This document shows positions 39,945-50,192 of a DNA stretch of 64,000 bases, piece after piece. The DNA is from Syntrophus aciditrophicus SB. GTDB taxonomy: Bacteria > Desulfobacterota > Syntrophia > Syntrophales > Syntrophaceae. The notes beneath the pieces were generated by a model. It saw only the letters and a list, made by a program, of their open reading frames with translations. It ran no database searches and was not told where the DNA came from. The translations under genes were made by a program, and so were the position numbers. The stretch spans positions 620,001-684,000 of the forward strand of contig NC_007759.1 in the NCBI RefSeq assembly GCF_000013405.1, read 5' to 3'. The number at the start of each line of letters is the position of its first letter. The first letter of the stretch is position 1.

Positions 39945-40220
39945 ATGACAAAAATAGATATTATTCAGGACGTATACGAGAAATTGGGTTTTTCAAAGAA
40001 GGATTCTGCCCGGATTGTGGAATCTGTTTTTGATATTATCAAGGAAAGTCTCGGACGGGGTGAAAAAATAAAAATATCAGGTTTCGGAAATTTTGTCGTT
40101 AAGGAAAAGAAATCCCGAAGAGGGCGAAACCCTCAGACCGGGGATGAGATTTCCATATCGGCACGCAGGGTACTTACCTTTAAATCGAGCCAGGTTCTCA
40201 GGAAAGCACTGAATGATTGA
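39945..40220 (+). CDS. ihfA: Integration host factor alpha subunit
   Basis: This 91-residue HU/IHF-family protein bends DNA. The signature GFGNFVVKEKKSRRGRNPQTGDE (residues around 47-69, split here by its GFGNF start) is complete. Position directly after pheT is that of ihfA (himA), supporting IHF alpha rather than HU. The AGGAGGACTAAA ribosome site precedes the ATG. Confidence 0.93.
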   Translation: MTKIDIIQDVYEKLGFSKKDSARIVESVFDIIKESLGRGEKIKISGFGNFVVKEKKSRRGRNPQTGDEISISARRVLTFKSSQVLRKALND

Positions 40221-40360
40221 AGTCGGCTGGTTTCGAACCATAACGTTTTCAAAACCCTGACCGCTTTATCAAAGTCATGGCCAGACAACGGATTCGAAAA
40301 TTGTAAAAGTTTAAATTCATAATCTGATTTTTCTACAGGGATCAGAAAGAAAGATGGGTT

Positions 40361-40723
40361 ATGGATGCGGTAATCCCCCCAGAGAAGGCGTATTTTCGCA
40401 TTAGTGAGGTCAGTAAAATTCTGGGGGTCGAGCCTTATGTCATTCGTTTCTGGGAATCGGAGTTTAAGTCTGTAAGGCCGATACGAACCAAGTCGGACCA
40501 GAGGTTATACAGAAGGACGGATGTTCAGGAACTGCTGACGATCAAAGTTCTTCTTCATGAGGAATTTTTCACCATCAAAGGAGCGAAGAGACAGCTTCTT
40601 CTTCGAAAGGCGGCTCGTAACTCCTCAATCCGCGAAACAAATTTAAGAGAAAAACTGAATGCAGTTAGGAAAGGTTTATTGCAGATTCAGGCGTTATTGA
40701 AAACCAGCAATAAAGCCGAGTAA
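40361..40723 (+). CDS. MerR-family transcriptional regulator
   Basis: This 120-residue protein has an N-terminal MerR winged helix-turn-helix (about 9-78: YFRISEVSKILGVEPYVIRFWE, then SDQRLYRRTDVQELLTIKVLL) and a short C-terminal helix (about 80-115) without metal-binding cysteines. A MerR-like gene in this place, after ihfA, is common in the phylum; its targets are unknown. Its 3' end contains the left arm of a bidirectional terminator. Confidence 0.9.
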   Translation: MDAVIPPEKAYFRISEVSKILGVEPYVIRFWESEFKSVRPIRTKSDQRLYRRTDVQELLTIKVLLHEEFFTIKGAKRQLLLRKAARNSSIRETNLREKLNAVRKGLLQIQALLKTSNKAE

Positions 40724-40761
40724 GATCCTGGCTGACTTTAAATGGATTTATTGCTGGTTTT
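40700..40761. terminator. Bidirectional terminator between convergent merR-like and PxxKW genes
   Basis: Perfect 15-base arms, AAAACCAGCAATAAA (40700-40714) and TTTATTGCTGGTTTT (40747-40761), flank a 32-base loop. Both strands give a run of T at the outer end of the stem, so it can stop transcription from either side. The left arm lies inside the last codons of the merR-like gene. Confidence 0.8.
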
Positions 40762-40787
40762 CATGATATTTTGCCGATGTGCCGAGG

Positions 40788-41069
40788 CTATTTTTTCTTG
40801 GAAGACCGCTTTGATGCCTTCAACGGATTGATCTGCTGCGCCTCTTTAATCTCCAGTTTGACGTGAGAAGCGCTGGGGCATTTGCCTTTGAGCCATTTTA
40901 AGGCTGGTTCAGGATAAAGTTTGCAATACTGTCCGCTTTCAAATTCAGCGATTTTGTTGCATCCCACACAACTGTCGACGATGGGATTGCAGGCGCCCCC
41001 TTCATAAGTGCATCCTTTTTTAGTCATGAACCCGCAATCGGTTCCCTTTTTGATCGTTTGACAAAGCAT
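40788..41069 (-). CDS. PxxKW-family cysteine-rich protein
   Basis: A 93-residue protein with nine cysteines, including the pairs in VDSCVGCNKI, and the diagnostic YPEPALKWLKGKCPSA (PxxKW motif, about 54-60). The C-terminus is lysine- and serine-rich. This family is confined largely to Desulfobacterota; the cysteines suggest metal or Fe-S binding but the function is unknown. It stands alone, convergent with the merR-like gene. Confidence 0.85.
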   Translation of the reverse strand: MLCQTIKKGTDCGFMTKKGCTYEGGACNPIVDSCVGCNKIAEFESGQYCKLYPEPALKWLKGKCPSASHVKLEIKEAQQINPLKASKRSSKKK

Positions 41070-41256
41070 GAAAGTTACCTCGTTATTTTTATTTATTTAA
41101 AACGCGGGTTACTAACAGAACAATCGGATCATGTCAAGAGAAACTTATAAGTTGCCCCTCATGAAAATGGATGTTCACTTCAGTCTGTGCTGAATGAATT
41201 GACTTTGCGTTATTTTCATGTTACCCAACAGCGTCGCAGCGGATAAGGGATCTTTT

Positions 41257-42006
41257 ATGAGATCTTCTCTTTTGATTTCAATATTTTTGCGTTCCCTCCT
41301 GATTCAGGCGTCCTTTAATTTCTGGCGGATGCAGAATCTCGGGTTTACCTATGCCTTAATTCCAATCGGCAGGTTGTTTGGCAAAGATCAGAAGCGCATG
41401 CAGATTCTGCTCTCCCGTCACATGCAATTGTTTAACAGCCATCCTTATATGACCGGGCCCATTCTGGGATCGGTTATTCATATTGAAGAAGAAAATCTCA
41501 AGGATGAAAAAACAGTCACCAACGAAGACGCCCTGACCTTGAAAAGCACCCTGAGTGGCCCTTACGCAGCCATCGGGGATTCATTTTTCTGGGGGGCATA
41601 TCGTCCCATGTCAGCTCTGACCGGTGTGTTTTTTGCTGTTCAGGGTTATCTGACCGCGCCCTTGGTAGCTTTTTTTTTGTATAATACCGTTCATTTATGG
41701 ATTCGGTGGAAAGGATTTGCCGAAGGCTATCGATTAGGAAGGCAGGGGATCGATTTTGTACGGCGTCTCGATCTGCCAAAAAAATCAGGCAGAATCCGAT
41801 GGGTATCTTTGTCTGTTCTCTCTCTTCTGTCTGTCCTGTTTTCCTCCGGGGAGACTGTTCCTTTTATGCTTCCCTGGGGGGGGATTGTGATGAAAATCGG
41901 GGCTCTTCTCTGTATCCTGTTATGCTTCTGGGGCATCAGGAAAGGAATATCTCCTCTGCACATTCTTTATGGAATGGTGATTATTATTTTTCTATCTTTA
42001 CAATGA
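41257..42006 (+). CDS. PTS mannose-family EIID component (orphan)
   Basis: This 249-residue membrane protein matches the EIID subunit of mannose/fructose/sorbose-type phosphotransferase permeases: IFLRSLLIQASFNFWRMQNLGFTYALIP, RHMQLFNSHPYMTGPILG split around residue 60, LKSTLSGPYAAIGDSFFWG near 110, and C-terminal membrane segments. The ATG at 41257 is preferred because AAGGGA lies six bases before it; the ATG at 41218 lacks a ribosome site. EIIA, EIIB and EIIC genes are absent from the window. It is followed immediately by HPr and EI genes, so these form an operon. Confidence 0.88.
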   Translation: MRSSLLISIFLRSLLIQASFNFWRMQNLGFTYALIPIGRLFGKDQKRMQILLSRHMQLFNSHPYMTGPILGSVIHIEEENLKDEKTVTNEDALTLKSTLSGPYAAIGDSFFWGAYRPMSALTGVFFAVQGYLTAPLVAFFLYNTVHLWIRWKGFAEGYRLGRQGIDFVRRLDLPKKSGRIRWVSLSVLSLLSVLFSSGETVPFMLPWGGIVMKIGALLCILLCFWGIRKGISPLHILYGMVIIIFLSLQ

Positions 42007-42007
42007 A

Positions 42008-42277
42008 ATGATCGTAATCAGGACGTTTGAACTAAAAAATAAACTGGGCCTTCATGCCCGTGTTGCGGCAAAACTTGTCACTGTTGCCAGAGGGTTCAAA
42101 TCAAGAATCTTTCTGGAAAGAGATGGACAGGAAGTCAATGGTAAAAGCCTTCTGGGCATCCTTACACTGGCCTGCCCTCAGGGGAGCCGGGTAACTGTAC
42201 GGGTGGAGGGTGCCGATGCTCTTCAGGCTATGGATAATCTGGAGCAGCTTTTCGAGAGTAAATTTGGTGAAACATGA
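42008..42277 (+). CDS. ptsH: Phosphocarrier protein HPr
   Basis: This 89-residue protein takes phosphate from EI on a histidine and passes it to EIIA domains. The active site is H16 (LGLHARVAAKLV). A serine at position 47 (NGKSLLGIL) corresponds to the regulatory Ser46 phosphorylated by HPr kinase in other bacteria; no hprK gene is seen here. It lies one base after the EIID stop and overlaps ptsI by four bases. Confidence 0.96.
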   Translation: MIVIRTFELKNKLGLHARVAAKLVTVARGFKSRIFLERDGQEVNGKSLLGILTLACPQGSRVTVRVEGADALQAMDNLEQLFESKFGET

Positions 42278-44058
42278 ATACAACGGATGAAATCAAAAAA
42301 ACTTTCGTATTGAAGGGTGTTGGTGTTTCGCCGGGTATCGCCTCTGGCAAGGCTTTTCTTTTCGATCCTCTGGGGAGTGAGGTCTCGTTTTACAAGTTGA
42401 GTGATAAGAGTCTCATTACCAAGGAGATCAGACGTTTCAAGGATGCCCTGAAGGAATCGGAGCGGCAGCTTCTTGAAATAAAAAATGGAATTCATGGAGT
42501 TATCGGTCCGGAACCTCTGTATATCATTGATGTCCATATTATGCTTTTACGGGATAAGGCCTTTATCAGGCACACCGTTGAGCATATCCGGCAATCGTGC
42601 GTCAATGCCGAATGGGCGGTTCAAATGACCACGGAAAAATACCGTGAATTGTTTGACCGCGTGGAGGATGAATATATCCGGAGTCGCTTCAGTGATATCC
42701 AGTATGTGGGGAAAATGATTCTCCGCAATCTTGCCGGAAAAAAAAGGGGGCCCTTCTCGGAAATCAGCGAAGAGGTCATTGTGGTATCTTCTGATCTTTC
42801 TCCCGCGGATACGGCCCAGATGATGGTTCACAAGGTCCTGGGTTTTGCTACGGATATGGGCGGTAAAACATCGCATACCGCCATCGTAGCCCGCTCGATT
42901 GCAATTCCTGCCGTTGTGGGTTTGAAAAACATTACCCGCGTCGTTAAAACCAATGACGATTTGATCATTGACGGAGCCTCCGGTTTGATTATCGTCAATC
43001 CCGACCCGGAAGTTGCCCGACGGTATCAGGAGAAAAAGAGACAATATGAAACCATACAGGAGGATTTTCTGAAATATGCCCATCTTCCTGCCATGACGAA
43101 AGATCACTACCGGGTTGATATCGGCAGCAATATCGAATTTATCGAAGAAATCCCGTCGGCGGTTCTTCACGGCGCTGAAGGCATCGGTCTTTATCGGACG
43201 GAATTCATTTATATCAATCGAGATCAGTTGCCGACGGAGGAGGAACATTTTGCACATTACCATCAGGTGGTCGGAGTCGAGGGGTTAAGATGGTCGACGA
43301 TTCGAACCTTCGATCTGGGAGGCGACAAGTTTACCTCCGATCCGAAGCTGGCAAAAGAAATGAACCCTCAGTTGGGATTGCGGGCGATTCGTTTCTGCCT
43401 GAAGGAAGTGGAGCAGTTCAAGGTTCAATTGCGCGCGATCATACGCGCAAGCGCTTATGGTAAAACCCGCATCATGTTTCCCATGATTTCAGGTATCGAA
43501 GAAATCCGCGAAGCCAAACGAATTTTCAACGATGTCATGCGCGATCTGATTGAAGAAGACATCCCCGTAGGCCGTGATATTGAAATCGGGGTCATGATTG
43601 AAGTGCCGTCCGCAGGCATTGTTGCGGATGAGTTGGCGAAAGAAGTGGATTTCTTCAGCATTGGCACCAACGATCTCATTCAGTATGTTCTGGCGATCGA
43701 CCGGATCAATGAACGTGTCGGTTATCTATACGAGCCCCTCCATCCCGCCGTATTGAGATTGATCCAGCAAATTGTCAGCGCTGGTCACCGAAATGGCATC
43801 CGGGTAGAGATGTGCGGCGAGATGGCTGGAGAACCCCTCTATGCACTGATTCTTCTCGGTCTTGAACTGGATGAACTGAGTATGAATCCCCTGGCGATTC
43901 CTCGAATGAAAAAGATCATCCAGAATTCCACGTTGAAGGAATCCCGCGAACTGCTGGATAAAGTCCTGATATTGCACTCCGCGACGGAGATCCGCGACTA
44001 CGTGGAACATTATATGAGGCAGCGATTTCCGGATGAGTTTCCTGAGAATGGACCATAG
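42274..44058 (+). CDS. ptsI: Phosphoenolpyruvate-protein phosphotransferase, PTS enzyme I
   Basis: A 594-residue enzyme that transfers phosphate from PEP to HPr. It has an N-terminal HPr-binding helical domain, the phosphohistidine site GGKTSHTAIVARS (about 200-212) and the PEP-binding TIM barrel (GIGLYRTEFIY, FDLGGDKFTSD, REAKRIFNDV region, and VEMCGEMAGEPL with the catalytic Cys near 514). The start overlaps ptsH, so both are translated together. A terminator follows. Confidence 0.98.
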   Translation: MNTTDEIKKTFVLKGVGVSPGIASGKAFLFDPLGSEVSFYKLSDKSLITKEIRRFKDALKESERQLLEIKNGIHGVIGPEPLYIIDVHIMLLRDKAFIRHTVEHIRQSCVNAEWAVQMTTEKYRELFDRVEDEYIRSRFSDIQYVGKMILRNLAGKKRGPFSEISEEVIVVSSDLSPADTAQMMVHKVLGFATDMGGKTSHTAIVARSIAIPAVVGLKNITRVVKTNDDLIIDGASGLIIVNPDPEVARRYQEKKRQYETIQEDFLKYAHLPAMTKDHYRVDIGSNIEFIEEIPSAVLHGAEGIGLYRTEFIYINRDQLPTEEEHFAHYHQVVGVEGLRWSTIRTFDLGGDKFTSDPKLAKEMNPQLGLRAIRFCLKEVEQFKVQLRAIIRASAYGKTRIMFPMISGIEEIREAKRIFNDVMRDLIEEDIPVGRDIEIGVMIEVPSAGIVADELAKEVDFFSIGTNDLIQYVLAIDRINERVGYLYEPLHPAVLRLIQQIVSAGHRNGIRVEMCGEMAGEPLYALILLGLELDELSMNPLAIPRMKKIIQNSTLKESRELLDKVLILHSATEIRDYVEHYMRQRFPDEFPENGP

Positions 44059-44113
44059 AACCAGCATGCTTGTCCGGGAATATCGGCTTGTTTTAAATTG
44101 AACAGATAGTAAC

Positions 44114-44140
44114 CGGTCCTGCAAGGAAGAGGACTGTTTT
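44114..44140 (+). terminator. Terminator after ptsI
   Basis: CGGTCCT (44114-44120) pairs with AGGACTG (44130-44136), with one G-U pair, around a nine-base loop, followed by TTTT. It lies 55 bases after the ptsI stop, before a convergent gene. Confidence 0.6.
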
Positions 44141-44187
44141 CATCTGCCTGCCTGTAATTAATATTCTAATATTCTGAAAAGTATGTG

Positions 44188-44535
44188 TTATCTGCCTGGG
44201 AGAATAAGTCCCGATTCTTCCCGTCGCTGCATCTCCCTGGATTCTGAGATCATGACATTTAACGCCTGTTCCATGGCCTCGGAAAATTTTTCCATAGCTT
44301 CCGTCAGCGATTTCGCCTCAATGGGGCCCTGAACAGGGAGGGGGCCGCCCGGGGACATGAACTGGGCCTGTCCGATGAACAGTGGAGTGCGGGAGGTATC
44401 GACTGTGCCATCAGGTTTTACAGGAGTCAGCATGCGGATCGAACCCAAACGCAGATCGGTGAAGGAATCTTCCCGATAGAGGTTGTCCTGACTGAACTGA
44501 ATTTCATTCAGCGGCTTTTCGACAAAATTGTTCAC
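44188..44535 (-). CDS. Conserved small cytoplasmic protein of unknown function
   Basis: This 115-residue protein was not assigned to a named family. The centre (DLRLGSIRMLTPVKPDGTVD, then PLFIGQAQFMSPGGPLPVQGPIEAK) looks like a conserved beta-rich domain and the end (SLTEAMEKFSEAMEQALNVMISE) is a long helix. There is no signal peptide or membrane segment. From memory, similar small proteins occur in related anaerobes. It is convergent with ptsI, with 129 bases between the stops. Confidence 0.75.
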   Translation of the reverse strand: MNNFVEKPLNEIQFSQDNLYREDSFTDLRLGSIRMLTPVKPDGTVDTSRTPLFIGQAQFMSPGGPLPVQGPIEAKSLTEAMEKFSEAMEQALNVMISESREMQRREESGLILPGR

Positions 44536-44716
44536 AAATATTTCCCTCTCATTTTTTTATTTTCGTTTAATCGTTTCCGCGGATTCCTGCTGAAGTTGAA
44601 AAACTGTAATTTTAGAATAACTTCCCGGCGACGGAAGGCAACCCTATGGGAAAGTCCTGATTCCGTCAAGGAATTTTCAGCGCGATGACTGCGGTTTTTT
44701 GAGGCATTGATCAGGA

Positions 44717-45460
44717 ATGGGAAAAAGTTCATTGTTTCCGTCTGTGCGCATTGGGACTTCCGGCTGGATTTATCCCCATTGGCAGGGTCGCTTTTACCCT
44801 CTGGAGTGTCCCAAAGCAAAATGGTTGGAATACTATGCCCGTCATTTTGACGTTCTGGAGCTGAATGTCAGCTTCTATCGACTGCCTGATGCGGAGACCT
44901 TCCGGAGGTGGAGTGCGCGAACGCCGGCAGGATTTATCTGGACCGTCAAAATGAATCATTATATCACACACATCCTGCGGTTAAAAAATGTGGAAGAGGC
45001 GATGTCCCGTTTTTATGATGCAGTTTCGTCCCTTGGCGATAAATTGGGCCCGATTGTCATTCAGCTTCCACCGAGTCTCATTTACGAAAATTCGCTGGTC
45101 CGTCATTTTCTTGGTCTTCTTGATCTCTCGCGGAAACATGCCATTGAAGTCCGCCATGGTTCCTGGATGCAGGATGAGTTTATGGAACTTCTCCGACAGC
45201 ACAATGTGGCCTTCTGCATTTCCGATACCGCGGGGCGCTATCCGATGCGAACAGCCGTGACTGCGGATTATGTCTATCTCCGGCTTCATGGATCACGGAG
45301 ATTGTATGCGTCCTTATATACGGAAGAAGAATTACGGGGATGGGCTGAGATGATACGGGGCTGGTCCCGCGAGACCTGGGTTTTCTTCGATAATGACTTT
45401 GAAGGCAATGCGGTTCGGAATGCAATACGGTTGCGCGAAATCTGCAGCGGAGGTTCATGA
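44717..45460 (+). CDS. DUF72 family TIM-barrel protein
   Basis: This 247-residue protein begins RIGTSGWIYPHWQGRFYP and contains FDVLELNVSFYRLPDAETF, WTVKMNHYITH, LGPIVIQLPPSL and a C-terminal WVFFDNDFEGNAVRNA, the sequence marks of DUF72 (YecE-like). The fold is a TIM barrel; the function is not established. It stands alone and diverges from the gene at 44188-44535. Confidence 0.93.
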   Translation: MGKSSLFPSVRIGTSGWIYPHWQGRFYPLECPKAKWLEYYARHFDVLELNVSFYRLPDAETFRRWSARTPAGFIWTVKMNHYITHILRLKNVEEAMSRFYDAVSSLGDKLGPIVIQLPPSLIYENSLVRHFLGLLDLSRKHAIEVRHGSWMQDEFMELLRQHNVAFCISDTAGRYPMRTAVTADYVYLRLHGSRRLYASLYTEEELRGWAEMIRGWSRETWVFFDNDFEGNAVRNAIRLREICSGGS

Positions 45461-45615
45461 TGATCAAACAATCAGAATGGACCCGGAGCAGTTGCCCCTG
45501 TCCGTTTGTATTCAAAATGGTGACAATGAGAAACGAGCTAAGATCACAGGTATGAGGATAATGGGAGGAGAAGCCGACACCATCAGTCAGTCGGATGAAG
45601 AAAAAGGGGCATGAA

Positions 45616-45671
45616 CTAAAAATTACAATCCCTGAAGACAGGGAGATTCTGTTCCCACCTTCAGGGATTGT
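45616..45671 (-). terminator. Terminator of enolase gene
   Basis: A perfect 13-base inverted repeat (ACAATCCCTGAAG at 45625-45637 and CTTCAGGGATTGT at 45659-45671) is followed on the minus strand by AATTTTTAG. It starts about 58 bases downstream of the eno stop. Confidence 0.78.
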
Positions 45672-45728
45672 AAAAAATCAGGATTTTGGGGTTGTCTTCC
45701 GTTACTGTTCAGTTCCTTTTGCCAAAGC

Positions 45729-47084
<1,356 letters not shown>

Positions 47085-47235
47085 TCAAGGATGTTATAAT
47101 CCTTAAATTCACATTTTGAGTAAGGAGGCGTCGGGAATCCCCGTATTCAGCACGGTTTATTCCGGCGCAATCTATTTTTCTGTTGCAAAGAACAGAGGGT
47201 ATTGTTAATCAGTTCGCCAAAAAGGAGCTGCGGTC

Positions 47236-47688
47236 ATGCGCATCTTGGGACTTGATTACGGTGAGAAGCGGATCGGAGTTGCCCTCTGTGATGAACTGGG
47301 GCTGACGGCTCAGGCTTTGACCACCGTAATCAGGAAATCCTGGCGAAATGATGTCGGGATCATTGCGTCTCTGGTCCGGACCTACGATGTGGAGAAAATC
47401 GTTATCGGCTATCCCCTGCGACTTGATGGCACGGAAGGAATTCAGTGCGAAAAGGTTGTCCGCTTTGCCCGCCGTCTGGAAGCCGCCCTCGGTATTCCTG
47501 TCATTCGGTGGGATGAAACCCTGACGACGAAGGAGGCGGAAGAGATCCTGTCCCGCTCCGGGGTTCCCCCAAGAAAAAGAAGGGGAGTCGTTGATCGCCT
47601 GGCTGCCAGTCTGATCCTTCAATCCTATCTGGATGCCATATCGCAAGAAAAAATTCCTTCGGATGCCTGCGATGCAAATGAGTCGTGA
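47236..47688 (+). CDS. ruvX: Holliday junction resolvase-like / pre-16S rRNA nuclease RuvX
   Basis: A 150-residue RNase H-fold protein of the YqgF/RuvX family, implicated in processing the 5' end of 16S rRNA. It shows the first catalytic Asp in LGLDYGEKRIGVAL (D6) and the later DETLTTKEA and VVDRLAASLILQSYLD motifs. The ribosome site AAAGGAGC precedes the ATG. It is adjacent to mltG, a pairing frequent in bacteria. Confidence 0.94.
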   Translation: MRILGLDYGEKRIGVALCDELGLTAQALTTVIRKSWRNDVGIIASLVRTYDVEKIVIGYPLRLDGTEGIQCEKVVRFARRLEAALGIPVIRWDETLTTKEAEEILSRSGVPPRKRRGVVDRLAASLILQSYLDAISQEKIPSDACDANES

Positions 47689-47689
47689 A

Positions 47690-48709
47690 ATGAGAAAAAA
47701 AAGGAAGAAGAAAAAAAAGCTTTTTACGGGTCTTCTGCTGGCACTGCTTTATCTTCTGGCGGCGTGGTTTCTCTTCTATGTCGACCGGCCCGTAAATCCG
47801 GATCTTCCCGTGACCGCCGTAAGAATTCTGCCGGGGACCGGATTCTTACAGGTCGTGGATAAACTTCAGCAGGCGGGGCTTGTCCGCAATCCTCCCTTTT
47901 TTTACATCCTGATTTTGACAAAGGGCGCCGCAAGAAATTTACGGGCCGGTGAGTATGAATTTTCCGGCAGGATGACCCCCCTGGAGATGGTAAACAGGCT
48001 GTCACAGGGAGATATAAAAATACGCCGGATTACGATCCGGGAAGATCTGAATTTAAAGGAAATAGCAGCCCATCTGGCCGCTCTGCATCTGGTGGATGAA
48101 AAAAAATTCCTGGCCCTGACAACGGACCGGACCTTTCTGCGGAGTCTGGGGATTGAAGGGGACACTGCGGAGGGTTACCTTTATCCGGATACCTATTTCT
48201 TTGACTCGGCCATAAGTCCGGGACAGATTATTCGCCGCATGGTGGAACAATTCTGGAAAGTGGTTACCCCGGAGATGAGAGAAAAGGTTCAGCAGATGGG
48301 CATGACCATGAACGAGTTTGTTACTCTGGCTTCCCTGATCGGCAAGGAGACAGGCTTCAGTGATGAGAAACCCCTTATCGCAGCGGTTTTTCACAACCGT
48401 TTGAAGAAAGGCATGCGCCTTCAAAGTGATCCCACAGCAGTCTACCATATGGCGCCCTTTGACGGAGAGATCAAACGTCGGCATCTGCTGCTGATGACGC
48501 CTTACAATACTTATCATATCGAAGGTTTGCCGCCTGGCCCGATCGCCAATCCAGGTAGAGATTCCCTGCTGGCCGCGGTCACTCCGGCCAAAGTGGATTA
48601 CCTTTATTTTGTTTCCAATTGCAACGGTTCCCACCAGTTTTCCTCCACATTGAAAGAACACAATCAGGCTGTTGTAAGATATCGACTTGCAAAGGGAAAA
48701 GTCGAGTGA
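47690..48709 (+). CDS. mltG: MltG-type endolytic murein transglycosylase with an altered E-K-E motif
   Basis: A 339-residue YceG/MltG-family protein with a lysine-rich N-terminus, one membrane segment (about 10-30) and a periplasmic domain with LysM-like and lytic transglycosylase parts. Motifs include EGYLYPDTYFF, AVFHNRLKKGMRLQSDPTAVYH and the C-terminal GPIANPGRDSLLAAVTPAK. The usual ASIxEKET motif reads ASLIGKET here, with Gly at residue 218 in place of the first Glu. The start is uncertain: in-frame ATGs also occur at 47633, 47663, 47672 and 47678, overlapping ruvX. MltG cleaves nascent glycan and sets strand length. Confidence 0.92.
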   Translation: MRKKRKKKKKLFTGLLLALLYLLAAWFLFYVDRPVNPDLPVTAVRILPGTGFLQVVDKLQQAGLVRNPPFFYILILTKGAARNLRAGEYEFSGRMTPLEMVNRLSQGDIKIRRITIREDLNLKEIAAHLAALHLVDEKKFLALTTDRTFLRSLGIEGDTAEGYLYPDTYFFDSAISPGQIIRRMVEQFWKVVTPEMREKVQQMGMTMNEFVTLASLIGKETGFSDEKPLIAAVFHNRLKKGMRLQSDPTAVYHMAPFDGEIKRRHLLLMTPYNTYHIEGLPPGPIANPGRDSLLAAVTPAKVDYLYFVSNCNGSHQFSSTLKEHNQAVVRYRLAKGKVE

Positions 48710-48716
48710 TTTTTTC

Positions 48717-48745
48717 TTGACAAACCGCAAGCCCCTCTTTATATT
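48717..48745 (+). promoter_or_regulatory. Sigma-70-type promoter of the dcw cluster (PmraZ)
   Basis: TTGACA (48717-48722), a 17-base spacer and TATATT (48740-48745) make a near-consensus promoter, the best in the window. Start of transcription would fall around 48752, at the left edge of the MraZ repeats. It lies just after the mltG stop and drives mraZ and the division genes behind it. Confidence 0.85.
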
Positions 48746-48754
48746 CATACCCCG

Positions 48755-48779
48755 GTGGAGTGAAGTGGCGTGATGTGGA
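48755..48779 (+). promoter_or_regulatory. MraZ operator: three GTGG repeats with 10-bp period
   Basis: GTGGA, GTGGC and GTGGA occur at 48755, 48765 and 48775, each separated by exactly five bases, with GTGAA and GTGAT as the spacers. MraZ is known to bind such direct repeats, one per helical turn, in front of its own gene. They lie directly downstream of the -10 element, the expected position for autorepression. Confidence 0.85.
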
Positions 48780-48786
48780 GGAATAG

Positions 48787-49239
<453 letters not shown>

Positions 49240-49241
49240 AA

Positions 49242-50189
49242 ATGCCGGAAGGGAAGTATTCCTATCATGAGCCCGTGTTGCTTGAAGAGGCCATTGCCTC
49301 CCTTAACTGCCGCGGTGGCGGGATTTACGTTGACGGAACGGTGGGTGGCGGAGGACATGCCGCCTTGATTCTGGAGAGATCGGCACCGGATGGCTTCCTT
49401 CTGGGAATGGATGTCGATGGCGACGCCCTGCAGGCTGCAGAGAAGCGCCTGATGCCTTTTGGCCGACGGAAAACGCTTGTCAAGGCAAATTATGCCGACA
49501 TGCGAAAAGTGCTTGCAGACCTGAAAATCCTGCAGGTTGACGGTATTCTGCTTGACCTTGGAGTCTCTTCCCACCAGTTGGATGCGGCGGAACGAGGGTT
49601 CAGCCTGCTGAAGGATGCCCCGCTGGATATGCGCATGGATTCCGAAGCCGGCCGAAGCGCGTATGATGTTGTCAATACCTGTTCTGAGCGAGAATTGAAG
49701 GATATCATCCGAAAATACGGAGAAGAAATCATGGCAGGTCGAATCGCCCGGGCGATTGCCGAGAAGCGGAAAGATACTCCGATCAAGTCAACGACTCAAC
49801 TGGCAGCCATTGTGGCGGGCGCATTGCCCGGGGGCTTTCGGCACAAAAAAATTCATCCCGCAACCCGGACCTTCCAGGCTCTCAGAATTTACATTAATAA
49901 CGAACTTTCGAATCTACATCGAGCCATTTTCGACAGTACCGACTGTCTCAAACCGGGTGGACGGTTTTCCATCATTTCTTTTCACTCGCTGGAAGACAGC
50001 TTGGTAAAGAATGGCTTTCGTTCCCTGGAAAAAGGGTGCATCTGTCCGGCTGATATGCCGGTTTGTGCCTGCGGACAAAGTCCCCGGTTAAAGGTCATCA
50101 CCCGGAAACCGATATCTCCCTGCCGGGATGAGGTTGAAGCTAATCCCCGGTCGCGGAGCGCGCGGCTTCGAACTGCGGAAAGGATTTAG
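49242..50189 (+). CDS. rsmH: 16S rRNA (cytosine(1402)-N4)-methyltransferase
   Basis: This 315-residue SAM enzyme (MraW) N4-methylates C1402, the same base that RsmI (28837-29694) 2'-O-methylates. It shows VDGTVGGGGHAALIL near 28, GILLDLGVSSHQLDAAERGFS near 105, and the C-terminal SFHSLEDSLVK and cysteine-bearing CICPADMPVCACG. MraZ upstream and ftsL downstream are the normal neighbours. Confidence 0.98.
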   Translation: MPEGKYSYHEPVLLEEAIASLNCRGGGIYVDGTVGGGGHAALILERSAPDGFLLGMDVDGDALQAAEKRLMPFGRRKTLVKANYADMRKVLADLKILQVDGILLDLGVSSHQLDAAERGFSLLKDAPLDMRMDSEAGRSAYDVVNTCSERELKDIIRKYGEEIMAGRIARAIAEKRKDTPIKSTTQLAAIVAGALPGGFRHKKIHPATRTFQALRIYINNELSNLHRAIFDSTDCLKPGGRFSIISFHSLEDSLVKNGFRSLEKGCICPADMPVCACGQSPRLKVITRKPISPCRDEVEANPRSRSARLRTAERI

Positions 50190-50192
50190 AGC

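Noticed and set aside
45477-45614. Possible 45-residue acidic protein after the DUF72 gene
   Set aside because: The frame from ATG 45477 is protein-like in composition but has no ribosome site and no recognised family; too little to call.
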